This document shows positions 16,338-24,770 of a stretch of DNA of 30,046 nt, piece by piece (within the stretch, counting starts at the first letter, position 1; each line of letters starts with the position of its first letter). The notes beneath the pieces are model-generated. The model saw only the letters and a list, made by a program, of their open reading frames with translations. It did not search any database and was not told the origin of the DNA. Source of the DNA: JANOBJ01 sp031411575 (GTDB lineage Bacteria > Pseudomonadota > Gammaproteobacteria > Burkholderiales > Burkholderiaceae_C); assembly GCA_031411575.1 (NCBI GenBank), contig JANOBJ010000165.1, positions 1 to 30,046 on the forward strand, given 5' to 3'. Made by a program: the position numbers and the translations under genes.

Positions 16338-16928
16338 TTATTGGGGAAAACGCGAATGCATCCATCCGAGCGATCGCTGTAACGCTGACCAGTCGAACCC
16401 GGAGCCCGGGTCTTGTTTGCGGCCTGGCGCGATGTGCTCATGACCGGCGATGTGGGCAATCGGGTAGCGCTGCGCCAGCACGGCGCACAGGCTGGCCAGC
16501 GTCTCGTACTGGGCTTCCTCGAATGCCGTGCCTTCCAGGCCTTCCAGCTCGATGCCGACCGAGTCGTCGTTGCAATTGTCCCGGCCACGGTAGTGCGAAG
16601 CGCCGGCATGCCAGGCGCGGTCATCACAGCTGACGAACTGCCAGAGTTCCCCGTTGCGGCGGATGAAGAAGTGCGCCGACACTTCCATCCCGCGGATGGT
16701 GTCAAAGTAGGGATGGGCGCCCCAGTCGAGCGTATTGGTGAAGAGCTGCCGCACTTCGTCGCCGCCATACTGCCCCGGCGGCAGGCTGATCGAATGCAGC
16801 ACGATCAAGTCGATCACCGCAGCAACGGGCCGGGCGCCGCGGTTGGGCGAATCGCAGCGCCTTGCAAACCGGTACCAGCCCTGCTCCCAGTCCGCCATGG
16901 CAGGTGTGTCTTCAGCTGGCGTCGTCAT
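16338..16928 (-). CDS. ampD: 1,6-anhydro-N-acetylmuramyl-L-alanine amidase (AmpD)
   Basis: AmpD cleaves the peptide from anhydro-muropeptides in the cytoplasm during cell-wall recycling. The 196-residue product has the zinc ligands His in VLHSISLPPG, and His plus Asp in HIAGHEHIAPGRKQDPG. The catalytic Glu lies in VGIELEGLEG. Length matches the cytoplasmic AmpD rather than longer periplasmic homologues. Two starts are possible: ATG 16928, which overlaps the pilR stop by 17 bases and suggests translational coupling, and ATG 16898, which gives the more typical N-terminus MADWEQGWYRFARRC. Neither has a good ribosome binding site. The 279 bases between its stop and nrdA carry no gene, only the nrdA leader and promoter. 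Together with mpl at the left edge, two recycling enzymes are in this window. Confidence 0.93.
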   Translation of the reverse strand: MTTPAEDTPAMADWEQGWYRFARRCDSPNRGARPVAAVIDLIVLHSISLPPGQYGGDEVRQLFTNTLDWGAHPYFDTIRGMEVSAHFFIRRNGELWQFVSCDDRAWHAGASHYRGRDNCNDDSVGIELEGLEGTAFEEAQYETLASLCAVLAQRYPIAHIAGHEHIAPGRKQDPGSGFDWSALQRSLGWMHSRFPQ

Positions 16929-18387
16929 GCGGCTCGTCGCCAAAGGGCGTCGAGATATTGAGCCGCGCGATGCGGTAGCGGATCTGCCGGAGGCTGAGCC
17001 CCAGCCGTGCTGCCGCCGCCGTGCGGTTGAAGCCGGTTTCATTCAGCGCCTTCACCAGAATGTCGCGCTCGATCTGGTCCAGATGCGCCTGCAGGTCGCC
17101 GGGAACCGTTTGAGCACCCGCAACCGACGGCGCTTCCAGCGGGATCAAGGGCGCCGGGCCGGACGATTGGGTGGGCGACAGGTCCACATGCAGTTCATCG
17201 CCATCGCTCAGCGCCACCGCGCGGTGCAGCAGATTCTCCAGCTCACGCACATTGCCTTCCAGCGGCAGCGTGCTCAGCTGCGCCACCACGGCGGGCGACA
17301 GGGCGGGCACCGGCATGCCGGACTCCTGGGCAATGCGAGCCAGCAGCGCTTCGCACAGCTGGGGCAGGTCGCCGCGCCGCTCGCGCAGGGGCGGCACCGC
17401 AATCTCGATCACGTTGAGCCGGTAAAACAGGTCCTGGCGAAACCGGCCGCCCTGCACGTCGGCCGCCAGATCCTTGTGGGTGGCGCTGATGACACGCACG
17501 TCCACCGTGTCTTCCTGGGTCGAGCCGAGTGAGCGCACGCTGCGTTCCTGGATCGCGCGCAGCAGCTTGGACTGCATGCCGAGCGGTAAATCGCCAATCT
17601 CGTCCAGGAACAGCGTGCCGCCGCGCGCGGCGTGGAAATAACCGCCCCGGTCCTGCGTGGCACCGGTGTAGGAACCCTTCTTGGCGCCAAAAAACTCTGC
17701 TTCCAGCAGGTTCTCCGGGATGGCGCCGCAATTGACGGCCACGAACGGGCCGTCGGCACGGTGGCTGCAGGCGTGGATGGCGCGCGCCACCAGTTCCTTG
17801 CCGGTCCCCGATTCACCGCGCACCAGCACTGGCGCCATGCTGCGGGCGACTTTCAGCACGCGCTCCTTCACGCCCCGCATGGCCTCCGACTCGCCCACCA
17901 GCCGTTGCAGGCCCGGATGGCCGGCCGTCGCGTCAGCGCCAACGGCGGGCGTCCGACCGTTGGTCTCACGCGAGCTGCGTGGTGCAGCTGCTTTTGCCAC
18001 CACCGGTTCCGGGATGGCCGATGCCACCACGGTGCGAAATTGCTTCAGATCGACCGGTTTGGTCAGGTAGTCAAAGGCGCCGGCTTTGAGCGCTTCCACC
18101 GCGTTCTCGGCCGAGCCATAGGCGGTGATCATGATGCAGCGCTCGGTGCGCTGGCGTTCCAGCAGGCCGCGCAGCAGGTCAAGCCCAACCCCGTCGGGCA
18201 GCCGCATGTCGGTGATGACGACCTGGAAATGCTTTTCGTCCAGGTGCTGCCAGGCCTCTTCCAGCGTGCCCGCTGCGTCGACCCGGTACCCTTCGCGCAA
18301 CAGGGTGAGCTCATACAGCGTTCGCAGGTCCGGCTCGTCGTCGACGACCAGGATGTGCGGGGTTGGAAGAGCGGGGCTGGGTGGCAT
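16912..18387 (-). CDS. pilR: Sigma-54-dependent response regulator PilR
   Basis: PilR activates sigma-54 promoters of type IV pilin genes once phosphorylated by PilS. The 491-residue protein has a receiver domain with HILVVDDEPD and phospho-acceptor Asp60 in VVITD. The AAA+ domain shows Walker A GESGTGKE (191-198), the sigma-54 contact loop GSYTGA (238-243) and Walker B TLFLDEIGDL. The C-terminal Fis-type helix-turn-helix is FNRTAAAARLGLSLRQIRYR. The contact loop differs from the usual GAFTGA at two positions. Identification as PilR rather than another NtrC-family member rests on the adjacent pilS, 22 bases upstream, and the conserved ampD neighbour. Confidence 0.92.
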   Translation of the reverse strand: MPPSPALPTPHILVVDDEPDLRTLYELTLLREGYRVDAAGTLEEAWQHLDEKHFQVVITDMRLPDGVGLDLLRGLLERQRTERCIMITAYGSAENAVEALKAGAFDYLTKPVDLKQFRTVVASAIPEPVVAKAAAPRSSRETNGRTPAVGADATAGHPGLQRLVGESEAMRGVKERVLKVARSMAPVLVRGESGTGKELVARAIHACSHRADGPFVAVNCGAIPENLLEAEFFGAKKGSYTGATQDRGGYFHAARGGTLFLDEIGDLPLGMQSKLLRAIQERSVRSLGSTQEDTVDVRVISATHKDLAADVQGGRFRQDLFYRLNVIEIAVPPLRERRGDLPQLCEALLARIAQESGMPVPALSPAVVAQLSTLPLEGNVRELENLLHRAVALSDGDELHVDLSPTQSSGPAPLIPLEAPSVAGAQTVPGDLQAHLDQIERDILVKALNETGFNRTAAAARLGLSLRQIRYRIARLNISTPFGDEPHDDAS

Positions 18388-18409
18388 GGGGAGAGACTAT
18401 TGTGGCAAA

Positions 18410-20101
18410 TCAGGCGGCAACCGCGCCGAAGGCGACAAAAAACTCGTTGCCCTCAGGTGTATCGGCACCCCGGCGCCGGCGCGACCGTTCGTAGCCAATC
18501 GCCGCGCCGTGCCGTTCACACAGTTCGCGGCAGATATACAGCCCGAGGCCGCTGGAGCGGCTTTCGGATGAGAAGAACGGCTCGAACAGGTGGTCCTGTA
18601 CCGTCGGGTCCAGCGGCGCGCCGTCGCTCCACACATGCAGGCTGGCCAGCCTCTCGGCGCGCACCCGCGTGAGTACCTGGATCGCTTGGGGCTCGCGGCT
18701 GGCGTAGCGCAAGGCGTTGTCCAGCAGGTTCACCAGCACGCGGCGCAGGTGGTCGATGTCAAACGGCACCTCGGTGGCGGGTGCTTCCAGCAGCACGCGC
18801 AGGCGATCGCCGCAGCCGTTTTGACGGTGCCAGTCGGCGCAGATCATATGGGTGGACGCATCGAGCCCGAGCGGCGTCGAGGGGCGGTTGGCGAGCTTCT
18901 GGTGCACGCGCGAGACATCCAGCACGTCTTCGACAATCCGCGCCAGCCGCTGCGCGTTCTGGTCGACCATGTGGGTCAGGCGTTTTTGCGCAGGCTCGTG
19001 CAGGTCTTCATCCAGCAAGGCGTTGGCCTGGGTGATGGCGGCCAGCGGGTTGCGGATCTCGTGCGCCACGGCGGCCGACATGCGGCCCATGGCGGCCAGC
19101 TTTTCGGTGCGCAGCCGGGCTTCCATCTCGCGCAGGTCCTGGATGAACATGACGCACAGGCTGTCCGCGCGCGTTTCCCCGGTGGCCGTGAGCCGGGTGC
19201 GGATGTGGACGCGCCGGGCGCTGTGCCCGCTGTGCTGGATGGCCAGGTCGCCCGCCTGTGCCGTGCGCTGGCTGAACGTCCGCCGCGCCATGTCCACCAG
19301 CGGCCTCCAGCCGCTCTCGGCGCTGAGCGCAAACGGGACCGGGCGCGCACCCCCGCTGGCGCCGAGCAACTGCCGCGCCGCCGGGTTCGCCGCCCGCACC
19401 ATGCCCCGGCTGTCGGTGACCATCACGCCGTCGGTCAGGCTCTCGATCACCAGCTCGTTGACCTGGGTCTGGGCATGCGCGGCCCGCAGGCTGCGCCGCG
19501 CCGCCTGCTCCTCGCGGGACAGCCGTGCGGCCAGGTGGTTGGTGAGAAACGCCATCACGAACAGGCCAGTACCGGTCAATCCGGCCTGCACAAAGGCGGC
19601 GCTGGGATCGCCCGCGGCTGAGAGCGAAACCCGCCACGCATCCAGCAGCGACAGCAGCGTGACGGCCGCCGCCGTGCCCAGCGCCAGCATGGACGATCCG
19701 AGCACCGCCGCCATCAGCACGGGCAGTATGAACAGCGGCGCGTAGGCAATGCCGCCGGGTTGCAGCACCTGCAGCGCGGAAAACATCACCACGTCAACGC
19801 CGATGGTGAACACCCATTGCGGATCGAAGGTGCTGCCGGGGGGCCGTTCACGCAGCCCCAGGCGCACGGCCAACGTGGCGGCCAGGTACACGACGCAGCC
19901 GACCAGCAGCCAGACGGGCGTGGTGTGGGTCAGCAGGTAGATGACGCCATGCACCAGCAGCAAGACGATGGCGATCATCACGCGCGTCGTCATGAAGCCG
20001 CGCCACAGCCGCACGAAGGCCAGATCTTCGGTGGCCGCTTCCGGCGGCGATTCGATTTCGATCGGGCTGAACCAGGACGAGACTTCCGGGGCCGTGCTCA
20101 T
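18410..20101 (-). CDS. pilS: Sensor histidine kinase PilS
   Basis: PilS is the inner-membrane kinase paired with PilR. The 563-residue protein has about six hydrophobic segments between residues 38 and 190 (for example VMIAIVLLLVHGVIYLL), a PAS-like domain around SLTDGVMVTDSRGMV (221-235), and a HisKA domain with His347 in AAVAHEIRNPLAAITQ. The ATP-binding domain shows NLLDNALRYA and SSGLGLYICRELCERHG. ATG at 20101 is used; an open extension to 20275 runs through the PP0621-like gene in another frame and lacks similarity. It is likely co-transcribed with the gene upstream (7-base gap) and pilR downstream. Confidence 0.93.
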   Translation of the reverse strand: MSTAPEVSSWFSPIEIESPPEAATEDLAFVRLWRGFMTTRVMIAIVLLLVHGVIYLLTHTTPVWLLVGCVVYLAATLAVRLGLRERPPGSTFDPQWVFTIGVDVVMFSALQVLQPGGIAYAPLFILPVLMAAVLGSSMLALGTAAAVTLLSLLDAWRVSLSAAGDPSAAFVQAGLTGTGLFVMAFLTNHLAARLSREEQAARRSLRAAHAQTQVNELVIESLTDGVMVTDSRGMVRAANPAARQLLGASGGARPVPFALSAESGWRPLVDMARRTFSQRTAQAGDLAIQHSGHSARRVHIRTRLTATGETRADSLCVMFIQDLREMEARLRTEKLAAMGRMSAAVAHEIRNPLAAITQANALLDEDLHEPAQKRLTHMVDQNAQRLARIVEDVLDVSRVHQKLANRPSTPLGLDASTHMICADWHRQNGCGDRLRVLLEAPATEVPFDIDHLRRVLVNLLDNALRYASREPQAIQVLTRVRAERLASLHVWSDGAPLDPTVQDHLFEPFFSSESRSSGLGLYICRELCERHGAAIGYERSRRRRGADTPEGNEFFVAFGAVAA

Positions 20102-20108
20102 CAGGGGC

Positions 20109-20351
20109 TCAACCCTCGGCTTGCTGTCGGTGCGCGGCGGTGCAGTAGTGGCCGCGCTGGCCCGCGATGGCGTCCGCCTGCGGCAGATGGAGCGCGCACA
20201 CCGGGCAGCGCACCATGTCCTGGGGCGCGAGGGCGGGTTGCGCGGGCTTGGCCGCGTTTTCTTCGCGTTGCGCAATGGCGTCGGCGCGCCGGTTGCTGCG
20301 CCACAGCCAGATGCCGACGAACACCACCACCAGGACGATCAGGTACTTCAT
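20109..20351 (-). CDS. PP0621-family small membrane protein with Cys pairs
   Basis: The 80-residue product begins MKYLIVLVVVFVGIWLWRS, one membrane helix at the N-terminus. A short charged linker follows, then CPVCALHLPQADAIAGQRGH leading to HYCTAAH, a small Cys/His cluster that could bind zinc. I recognise it as the PP0621 type, found next to pilS in this bacterial group; no function is known to me. Its ATG overlaps the stop of the CcsA-like gene by four bases (ATGA at 20348-20351), which indicates translational coupling. Confidence 0.88.
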   Translation of the reverse strand: MKYLIVLVVVFVGIWLWRSNRRADAIAQREENAAKPAQPALAPQDMVRCPVCALHLPQADAIAGQRGHYCTAAHRQQAEG

Positions 20352-21151
20352 GACGCGCGCCCGAGCATCACTTCCAGCACGAAGCGCGACCCCACGTAAG
20401 CCAGCAGCAGCAAGCCCGAGCCGGCATACAGCACCCGCACAGCCTTGCGCCCGCGCCAGCCAAAGCGCGATCGGCCCACCAGCAGCGTGGCGAAAACCAG
20501 CCACGACAGCACCGAGAAAATGGTCTTGTGGTTCCACTGCCAGACCTTGCCCGCGCCGTACAGGTCTTCGCTGAACAGCCAACCGGCGAGCAGGGTGGCC
20601 GACAGCAGCACGAAGCCCGCCGTGACAAAGCGGAAGGTGAGCCGCTCCAGCGTGAGCAACGGCAGCCCGGCGTCCTGTTGCGCGGCCTGGCGCATCTGTT
20701 TTTCAGCCCGCGTCATGAGCCAGGCGTGGAACACGGCGGCCGCAAACATGCCGTAGGAGGCAATGCCCAGCGCCCAGTGCAAGGGCAGCCACGGCGACAA
20801 CCGCACATGCAGGGGCGTGCCGGGGAACACCATCGCCACCAGCACGGCTGCCGCGCCCAGGCCGGCCAGCGCGCCCAGCGCGCGCAGCTGCGGAAACACC
20901 CGGCTTTCCACGCCGTAGACGGTGAGCGCCAGCCAGGCGGTCATGGAGAGGGCCGGCGCAAAGCCAAACTGCGGCGTGGGGCCGAACAGGCCGTAGGCCA
21001 GTGTCAAACCGTGCAGGGCCCAGGCGGCGCCCAGCACCAGGCGCAGTGCGTTCATCTGCAGCCGTGACGAGATGGCCGCCGGCAGCGCATACGCCGCCGC
21101 GGCCGCCACCGCCAGAAGCAGCCCTGCCGGAGACACGCTGGGTAGAATCAT
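20348..21151 (-). CDS. CcsA/YpjD-like cytochrome c assembly family membrane protein
   Basis: The 267-residue product is an inner-membrane protein with about eight hydrophobic segments. The tryptophan-rich segment of this family appears as the motif WQWNHKTIFSVLSWLVFATL, and conserved His are seen in LPLHWALGIASYG and WNHKTIF. Members related to CcsA/HemX are involved in haem handling or cytochrome c assembly, but the copy next to ffh is of unproven role. ATG at 21151 is preferred to GTG at 21157. It is divergent from ffh with an 80-base gap. Confidence 0.88.
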   Translation of the reverse strand: MILPSVSPAGLLLAVAAAAAYALPAAISSRLQMNALRLVLGAAWALHGLTLAYGLFGPTPQFGFAPALSMTAWLALTVYGVESRVFPQLRALGALAGLGAAAVLVAMVFPGTPLHVRLSPWLPLHWALGIASYGMFAAAVFHAWLMTRAEKQMRQAAQQDAGLPLLTLERLTFRFVTAGFVLLSATLLAGWLFSEDLYGAGKVWQWNHKTIFSVLSWLVFATLLVGRSRFGWRGRKAVRVLYAGSGLLLLAYVGSRFVLEVMLGRAS

Positions 21152-21231
21152 GCGCACAGTTTAGCGTTTCGCCTGCCCCCTGCTGTCAGCCTGGACGGCA
21201 ATTTCGGGGCAAGCCCCTTCCGGCACCCACC

Positions 21232-22602
21232 ATGGCCTCAGCCCTTACCGACAAACTTTCCCGTGTGGTCAAGCAGATCAGCGGGCAGGCGCGCATCACC
21301 GAATCAAACGTGGCCGACATGCTGCGCGAGGTGCGCATGGCCCTGCTGGAAGCTGACGTAGCCCTGCCCGTGGTGCGGGATTTCATCGCCCGCGTCAAGG
21401 ACAAGGCGCTCGGCCAGGAGGTGCTGGGCTCGCTCAAGCCGGGCCAGGCGCTGGTGGGCATTGTCAACCGCGAGCTGGCCGCCACCATGGGTGAAGGCGT
21501 GTCTGACCTGAACCTGGCCGCCCAGCCGCCGGCCGTGATCCTGATGGCCGGCCTGCAGGGCGCGGGCAAGACCACCACCACCGCCAAGCTGGCCAAGCAC
21601 CTGATCGAGAAGCGCAAGAAGAAGGTGCTGACCGTGTCCGGCGACGTGTACCGCCCGGCCGCCATCGAGCAGCTGAAAACCGTGACCGCGCAGGCCGGCG
21701 CCGAGTGGTTTCCGAGCACGCCCGACCAGAAGCCGCTGGACATTGCGCTGGCCGCGATCGACTACGCGAAGAAGCATTACTTTGATGTGCTGCTGGTCGA
21801 CACCGCGGGCCGGCTGGCCATCGACGACGTGCTGATGGCCGAGATCAAGAGCCTGCACGCCGCGCTGAACCCGGTGGAAACGCTGTTCGTGGTGGACGCC
21901 ATGCAGGGCCAGGACGCGGTCAACACCGCCAAAGCCTTCAAGGACGCGCTGCCGCTGACCGGCATCATCCTGACCAAGACCGACGGCGACTCGCGCGGCG
22001 GCGCGGCCTTGAGCGTGCGCCAGATCACCGGCGCGCCGATCAAGTTTTCGGGCACCAGCGAAAAGCTCGACGGCCTGGAGGTGTTTGACGCCGAGCGCCA
22101 CGCCGGCCGCATCCTGGGCATGGGCGACATCGTGGCGCTGGTCGAGCAGGTCACGGCCGGCGTGGACATGGAGGCCGCGCAAAAACTCGCGGCCAAGGTC
22201 AAGAGCGGCGCGGGCTTTGACCTGAATGACTTTCTGGGTCAGATCCAGCAGATGAAGCAGATGGGCGGGCTGTCCAGCCTGATGGACAAGCTGCCCGCCG
22301 CGATGGCCGCCAAGGCGGGCCAGGTGGACATGGACCGCGCCGAGCGCGACATCCGCCGCAAGGAAGGCATCATCCACAGCATGACGCCGCTGGAGCGCCG
22401 CAAGCCCGACCTGATCAAGGCCACCCGCAAGCGCCGCATCGCCGCCGGCGCGGGCGTTCAGGTTCAGGAAGTCAACCGCATGCTCAAGGAGTTTGAGCAG
22501 ATGCAGGACATGATGAAGAAGATGAAGGGCGGCGGCATGATGAAGATGATGAAAAAGCTCGGCGGCATGAAAGGCGGCGGCATGCCGAAAATGCCGTTCT
22601 GA
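21232..22602 (+). CDS. ffh: Signal recognition particle protein (Ffh)
   Basis: Ffh binds 4.5S RNA and signal sequences and delivers ribosomes to FtsY at the membrane. The 456-residue protein has the N domain (ALTDKLSRVVKQISGQARIT), the GTPase domain with G1 GLQGAGKTTTTAKLAKHL, G3 DTAGR, G4 TKTDGDSRGG, and the methionine-rich M domain ending in MKKMKGGGMMKMMKKLGGMK. The start ATG 21232 matches the family; the frame is open upstream but without similarity. No clear ribosome binding site is seen; a small GGGGC-AA-GCCCC hairpin lies 15 bases before the start. The gene is convergent with miaB. Confidence 0.98.
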   Translation: MASALTDKLSRVVKQISGQARITESNVADMLREVRMALLEADVALPVVRDFIARVKDKALGQEVLGSLKPGQALVGIVNRELAATMGEGVSDLNLAAQPPAVILMAGLQGAGKTTTTAKLAKHLIEKRKKKVLTVSGDVYRPAAIEQLKTVTAQAGAEWFPSTPDQKPLDIALAAIDYAKKHYFDVLLVDTAGRLAIDDVLMAEIKSLHAALNPVETLFVVDAMQGQDAVNTAKAFKDALPLTGIILTKTDGDSRGGAALSVRQITGAPIKFSGTSEKLDGLEVFDAERHAGRILGMGDIVALVEQVTAGVDMEAAQKLAAKVKSGAGFDLNDFLGQIQQMKQMGGLSSLMDKLPAAMAAKAGQVDMDRAERDIRRKEGIIHSMTPLERRKPDLIKATRKRRIAAGAGVQVQEVNRMLKEFEQMQDMMKKMKGGGMMKMMKKLGGMKGGGMPKMPF

Positions 22603-22604
22603 GC

Positions 22605-22677
22605 GGTTTTGCAAGACAAATGTGCCTGTGGTCCGCGTCCTCTGGTCATAGTTTGCTATAAATAATATAGCAACCAA
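22605..22677 (+). repeat. AT-rich hairpin repeat, copy 4 (convergent junction, with 5' extension)
   Basis: The core CATAGTTTGCTATAAATAAT continues to TATAGCAACCAAT. The stem is TTGCTATA (22653-22660), a 5-base loop, TATAGCAA (22666-22673). The segment before it, ACAAATGTGCCTGTGGTCCG followed by CGTCCTCTGGT, resembles the extension in copies 2 and 5. It lies between the ends of ffh and miaB. Confidence 0.8.
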
Positions 22678-22701
22678 TCGTCCCGCAGGCGGAGGCTGTG
22701 A

Positions 22702-24066
22702 TCAGGCTGCCAGCGTGCTTTCGGCGCCAACGTCCGCCATCACCACCTCGCCGCGCAGGCTGTAGTGCATCGCCTGCGTCACCGTCACATCCACCATCTG
22801 GCCCACCAGCCGCGCCGGGCCGGCAAAGTTGACCACCCGGTTGCACTCGGTGCGGCCCATCAGCTCCGGCGCGTCCTTGCCAGGTTTACGCGAGGGGCCT
22901 TCCACCAGAATGCGCTGGACCGTGCCGACGCGGCTGGCGCTGATCTGCTGGATGCTGGCGTCGATCACTTTTTGCAGGTGCTGCAGGCGCTGGAGCTTGA
23001 CCGCGTGCGGCGTCTCGTCGTGCAGCGCGGCGGCCGGCGTGCCGGGACGCGGGCTGAAGATGAAGCTGAAACTGTTGTCAAAGCCCACGTCGTCGATCAG
23101 CTTCATCATCCGGTTGAAATCGTCCTCGGTCTCGCCCGGAAAACCCACAATAAAATCGCTGCTCATGGCCAAGCCGGGGCGGATGGCGCGCAGCTTTTTC
23201 ACCGTGCTCTTGTATTCCATGGCGGTGTAGCCGCGCTTCATCGCCATCAGGATGCGGTCGCTGCCGTGTTGCACCGGCAGGTGCAGGTGGCTCACCAGCT
23301 TGGGCACCTTGCCGTAGGCCTCGATCAGGCGCGGCGTGAACTCGTTGGGGTGGCTGGTGGTGTAGCGGATGCGCTCGATGCCGGGGATGTCGGCCACGTA
23401 CTCGATCAGCAGCGCGAAGTCGGCGATCTCGCCGGATGTACCCATCCTGCCGCGGTAGGCATTCACGTTCTGTCCCAGCAGCGTCACCTCTTTCACGCCC
23501 TGGTCGGCCAGGCCCGCCACCTCGACCAGCACGTCCTCGAACGGGCGGCTCACCTCTTCGCCGCGCGTGTAGGGCACCACGCAGTAGCTGCAGTATTTGC
23601 TGCAGCCTTCCATGATGCTCACGAAGGCGGTGGCGCCGTCCACGCGCGCGGGCGGCAGGTGGTCAAACTTCTCGATCTCGGGGAAGCTGATGTCGACCTG
23701 CGGGCGGTTGTGCCGCGCGCGGGCGTCCAGCAGCTCGGGCAGGCGGTGCAGCGTCTGCGGGCCAAACACCACGTCCACATAGGGCGCGCGCTTGATGATC
23801 TCGGCGCCTTCCTGGCTGGCCACGCAGCCGCCCACGCCGATCAACACGCCTTTTTTCTTCAGGTGCTGCACCCGGCCGAGGTCTGAGAACACCTTTTCCT
23901 GCGCCTTCTCGCGCACCGAACAGGTGTTGAACAGGATCAGGTCGGCCTCGTCCACGTTCTTAGTCGGCTCGTAGCCCTGCGCGGCGTTCAGCACGTCGGC
24001 CATCTTGTCCGAGTCGTACTCGTTCATCTGGCAGCCGAAGGTTTTGATGAAGACTTTGCGTGACAT
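22702..24066 (-). CDS. miaB: tRNA-2-methylthio-N6-isopentenyladenosine synthase (MiaB)
   Basis: MiaB adds a methylthio group to i6A37 of tRNAs that read UNN codons. The 454-residue protein shows the three N-terminal cluster cysteines in TFGCQMNEYDSD, NTCSVREKAQEK and GGCVASQEG. The radical-SAM motif is CSKYCSYCVVPYTRG, followed by a C-terminal TRAM domain (LVEGPSRKPGKDAPELMGRT). Length and start MSRKVFIKTFGCQMN fit the family. The AT-rich repeat copy 5 lies 22 bases upstream of its start and may overlap its promoter. Confidence 0.97.
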   Translation of the reverse strand: MSRKVFIKTFGCQMNEYDSDKMADVLNAAQGYEPTKNVDEADLILFNTCSVREKAQEKVFSDLGRVQHLKKKGVLIGVGGCVASQEGAEIIKRAPYVDVVFGPQTLHRLPELLDARARHNRPQVDISFPEIEKFDHLPPARVDGATAFVSIMEGCSKYCSYCVVPYTRGEEVSRPFEDVLVEVAGLADQGVKEVTLLGQNVNAYRGRMGTSGEIADFALLIEYVADIPGIERIRYTTSHPNEFTPRLIEAYGKVPKLVSHLHLPVQHGSDRILMAMKRGYTAMEYKSTVKKLRAIRPGLAMSSDFIVGFPGETEDDFNRMMKLIDDVGFDNSFSFIFSPRPGTPAAALHDETPHAVKLQRLQHLQKVIDASIQQISASRVGTVQRILVEGPSRKPGKDAPELMGRTECNRVVNFAGPARLVGQMVDVTVTQAMHYSLRGEVVMADVGAESTLAA

Positions 24067-24087
24067 CGAAGATTCTCGATTCCAGTT

Positions 24088-24157
24088 AATTGCTATAAAT
24101 ATAATAGCACACTATGACCAGGGGATGCGGACACCAGCCACAAAAGGCTTGAAAACA
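24088..24157 (-). repeat. AT-rich hairpin repeat, copy 5 (with 5' extension, minus orientation)
   Basis: Read on the minus strand it is GGTCATAGTGTGCTATTATA then TTTATAGCAATT, with the upstream segment TTGTGGCTGGTGTCCGCATC resembling copy 4. It lies between the exported-protein gene (24195) and the start of miaB, both on the minus strand, so it is at a 3' end of one gene and the 5' side of the next. Confidence 0.75.
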
Positions 24158-24194
24158 GGTGCCAGACGGTCCGCTGGGCGGACGGCGCGGCGCG

Positions 24195-24689
24195 CTACTG
24201 CTTGGGGTACTTGGGCAGCTTGTCGAACGGCGTCTTGCCGTCGTCGCGCGGCGCCACGTCAGCCTCGGAGCTGAACACGAAGTTGCGCGTCGGCGCCGCG
24301 CCAGCGCGCTTTTCGCGTGCTTCGTCGGCGTTGAGAATCCACACCTCGTGGATCAGCCCGCCCGCGTTGCGGGTGTAGTTCACTGTCAGCGTCTGACCCA
24401 CCACCGCTCCCGACATCACCAGGATGTTGTTCGGGTCGCGGATGCGCGCGCCGGGCGAGAGCCGATCGGCCCGGCCATTGAGCCGCGCCTCGGGCGGTGC
24501 AGTCACCACCAGCGTGCCGCGCTCGGCAGCCTTGGGGAACTGGCGCACGCCGGGCTGCCCGGGCGCCAGTACTTGCGATTCCGGCGCCTGGGCCTGCGTT
24601 TGCACGGCAATGGTGGCCAAAGTCCCCGTCAACAGGACATAAGCCGCTATTGAAAATAGAGCATTTGGCGAGCGTTTCCAGCGGTTCAT
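24195..24689 (-). CDS. Small exported protein of unknown function
   Basis: I do not recognise the family. The 164-residue product has a signal peptide: MNRWKRSPN, a hydrophobic stretch ALFSIAAYVLLTGTLATIAV, and a likely cleavage after QTQAQA. The mature part is hydrophilic, with one strand-rich centre (GTLVVTAPPEARLNGRADRL, then NILVMSGAVVGQTLTVNYTR) and VWILNADEAREKR, and a charged tail DDGKTPFDKLPKYPKQ. It lacks Cys. ATG at 24689 is chosen because it gives a proper signal peptide; in-frame starts upstream (to 24719) run into the tRNA terminator. The base sequence coding ALFSIA contains a small dyad resembling the AT-rich repeats. Confidence 0.75.
   Translation of the reverse strand: MNRWKRSPNALFSIAAYVLLTGTLATIAVQTQAQAPESQVLAPGQPGVRQFPKAAERGTLVVTAPPEARLNGRADRLSPGARIRDPNNILVMSGAVVGQTLTVNYTRNAGGLIHEVWILNADEAREKRAGAAPTRNFVFSSEADVAPRDDGKTPFDKLPKYPKQ
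24646..24662 (-). repeat. Possible degenerate AT-rich repeat within signal-peptide codons
   Basis: On the plus strand GCTATTGAAAATAGAGC forms an imperfect dyad of the GCTAT...ATAGC type with one extra base. It encodes ALFSIA of the exported protein at 24195-24689. It lacks the CATAGT flank, so membership in the repeat family is tentative. Confidence 0.35.
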
Positions 24690-24717
24690 GGTGTACATCC
24701 AGAGGCTGTTGAAGGAC

Positions 24718-24743
24718 AAAAGGCACTGTGCGGGACAGTGCCT
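24718..24743 (-). terminator. Intrinsic terminator of the tRNA gene
   Basis: AGGCACTGT (24721-24729), loop GCGGG, ACAGTGCCT (24735-24743) is a perfect 9-bp stem. On the minus strand it is followed by TTTT. It lies 27 bases beyond the tRNA 3' end. Confidence 0.85.
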
Positions 24744-24770
24744 TGGTTGTCAACGCGGGGCGTTGTAATT

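Noticed and set aside
16157..16768. Minus-strand frame of 203 codons overlapping ampD and its downstream region
   Set aside because: It lacks AmpD motifs, which are in the other frame, and its end runs through the nrdA promoter.
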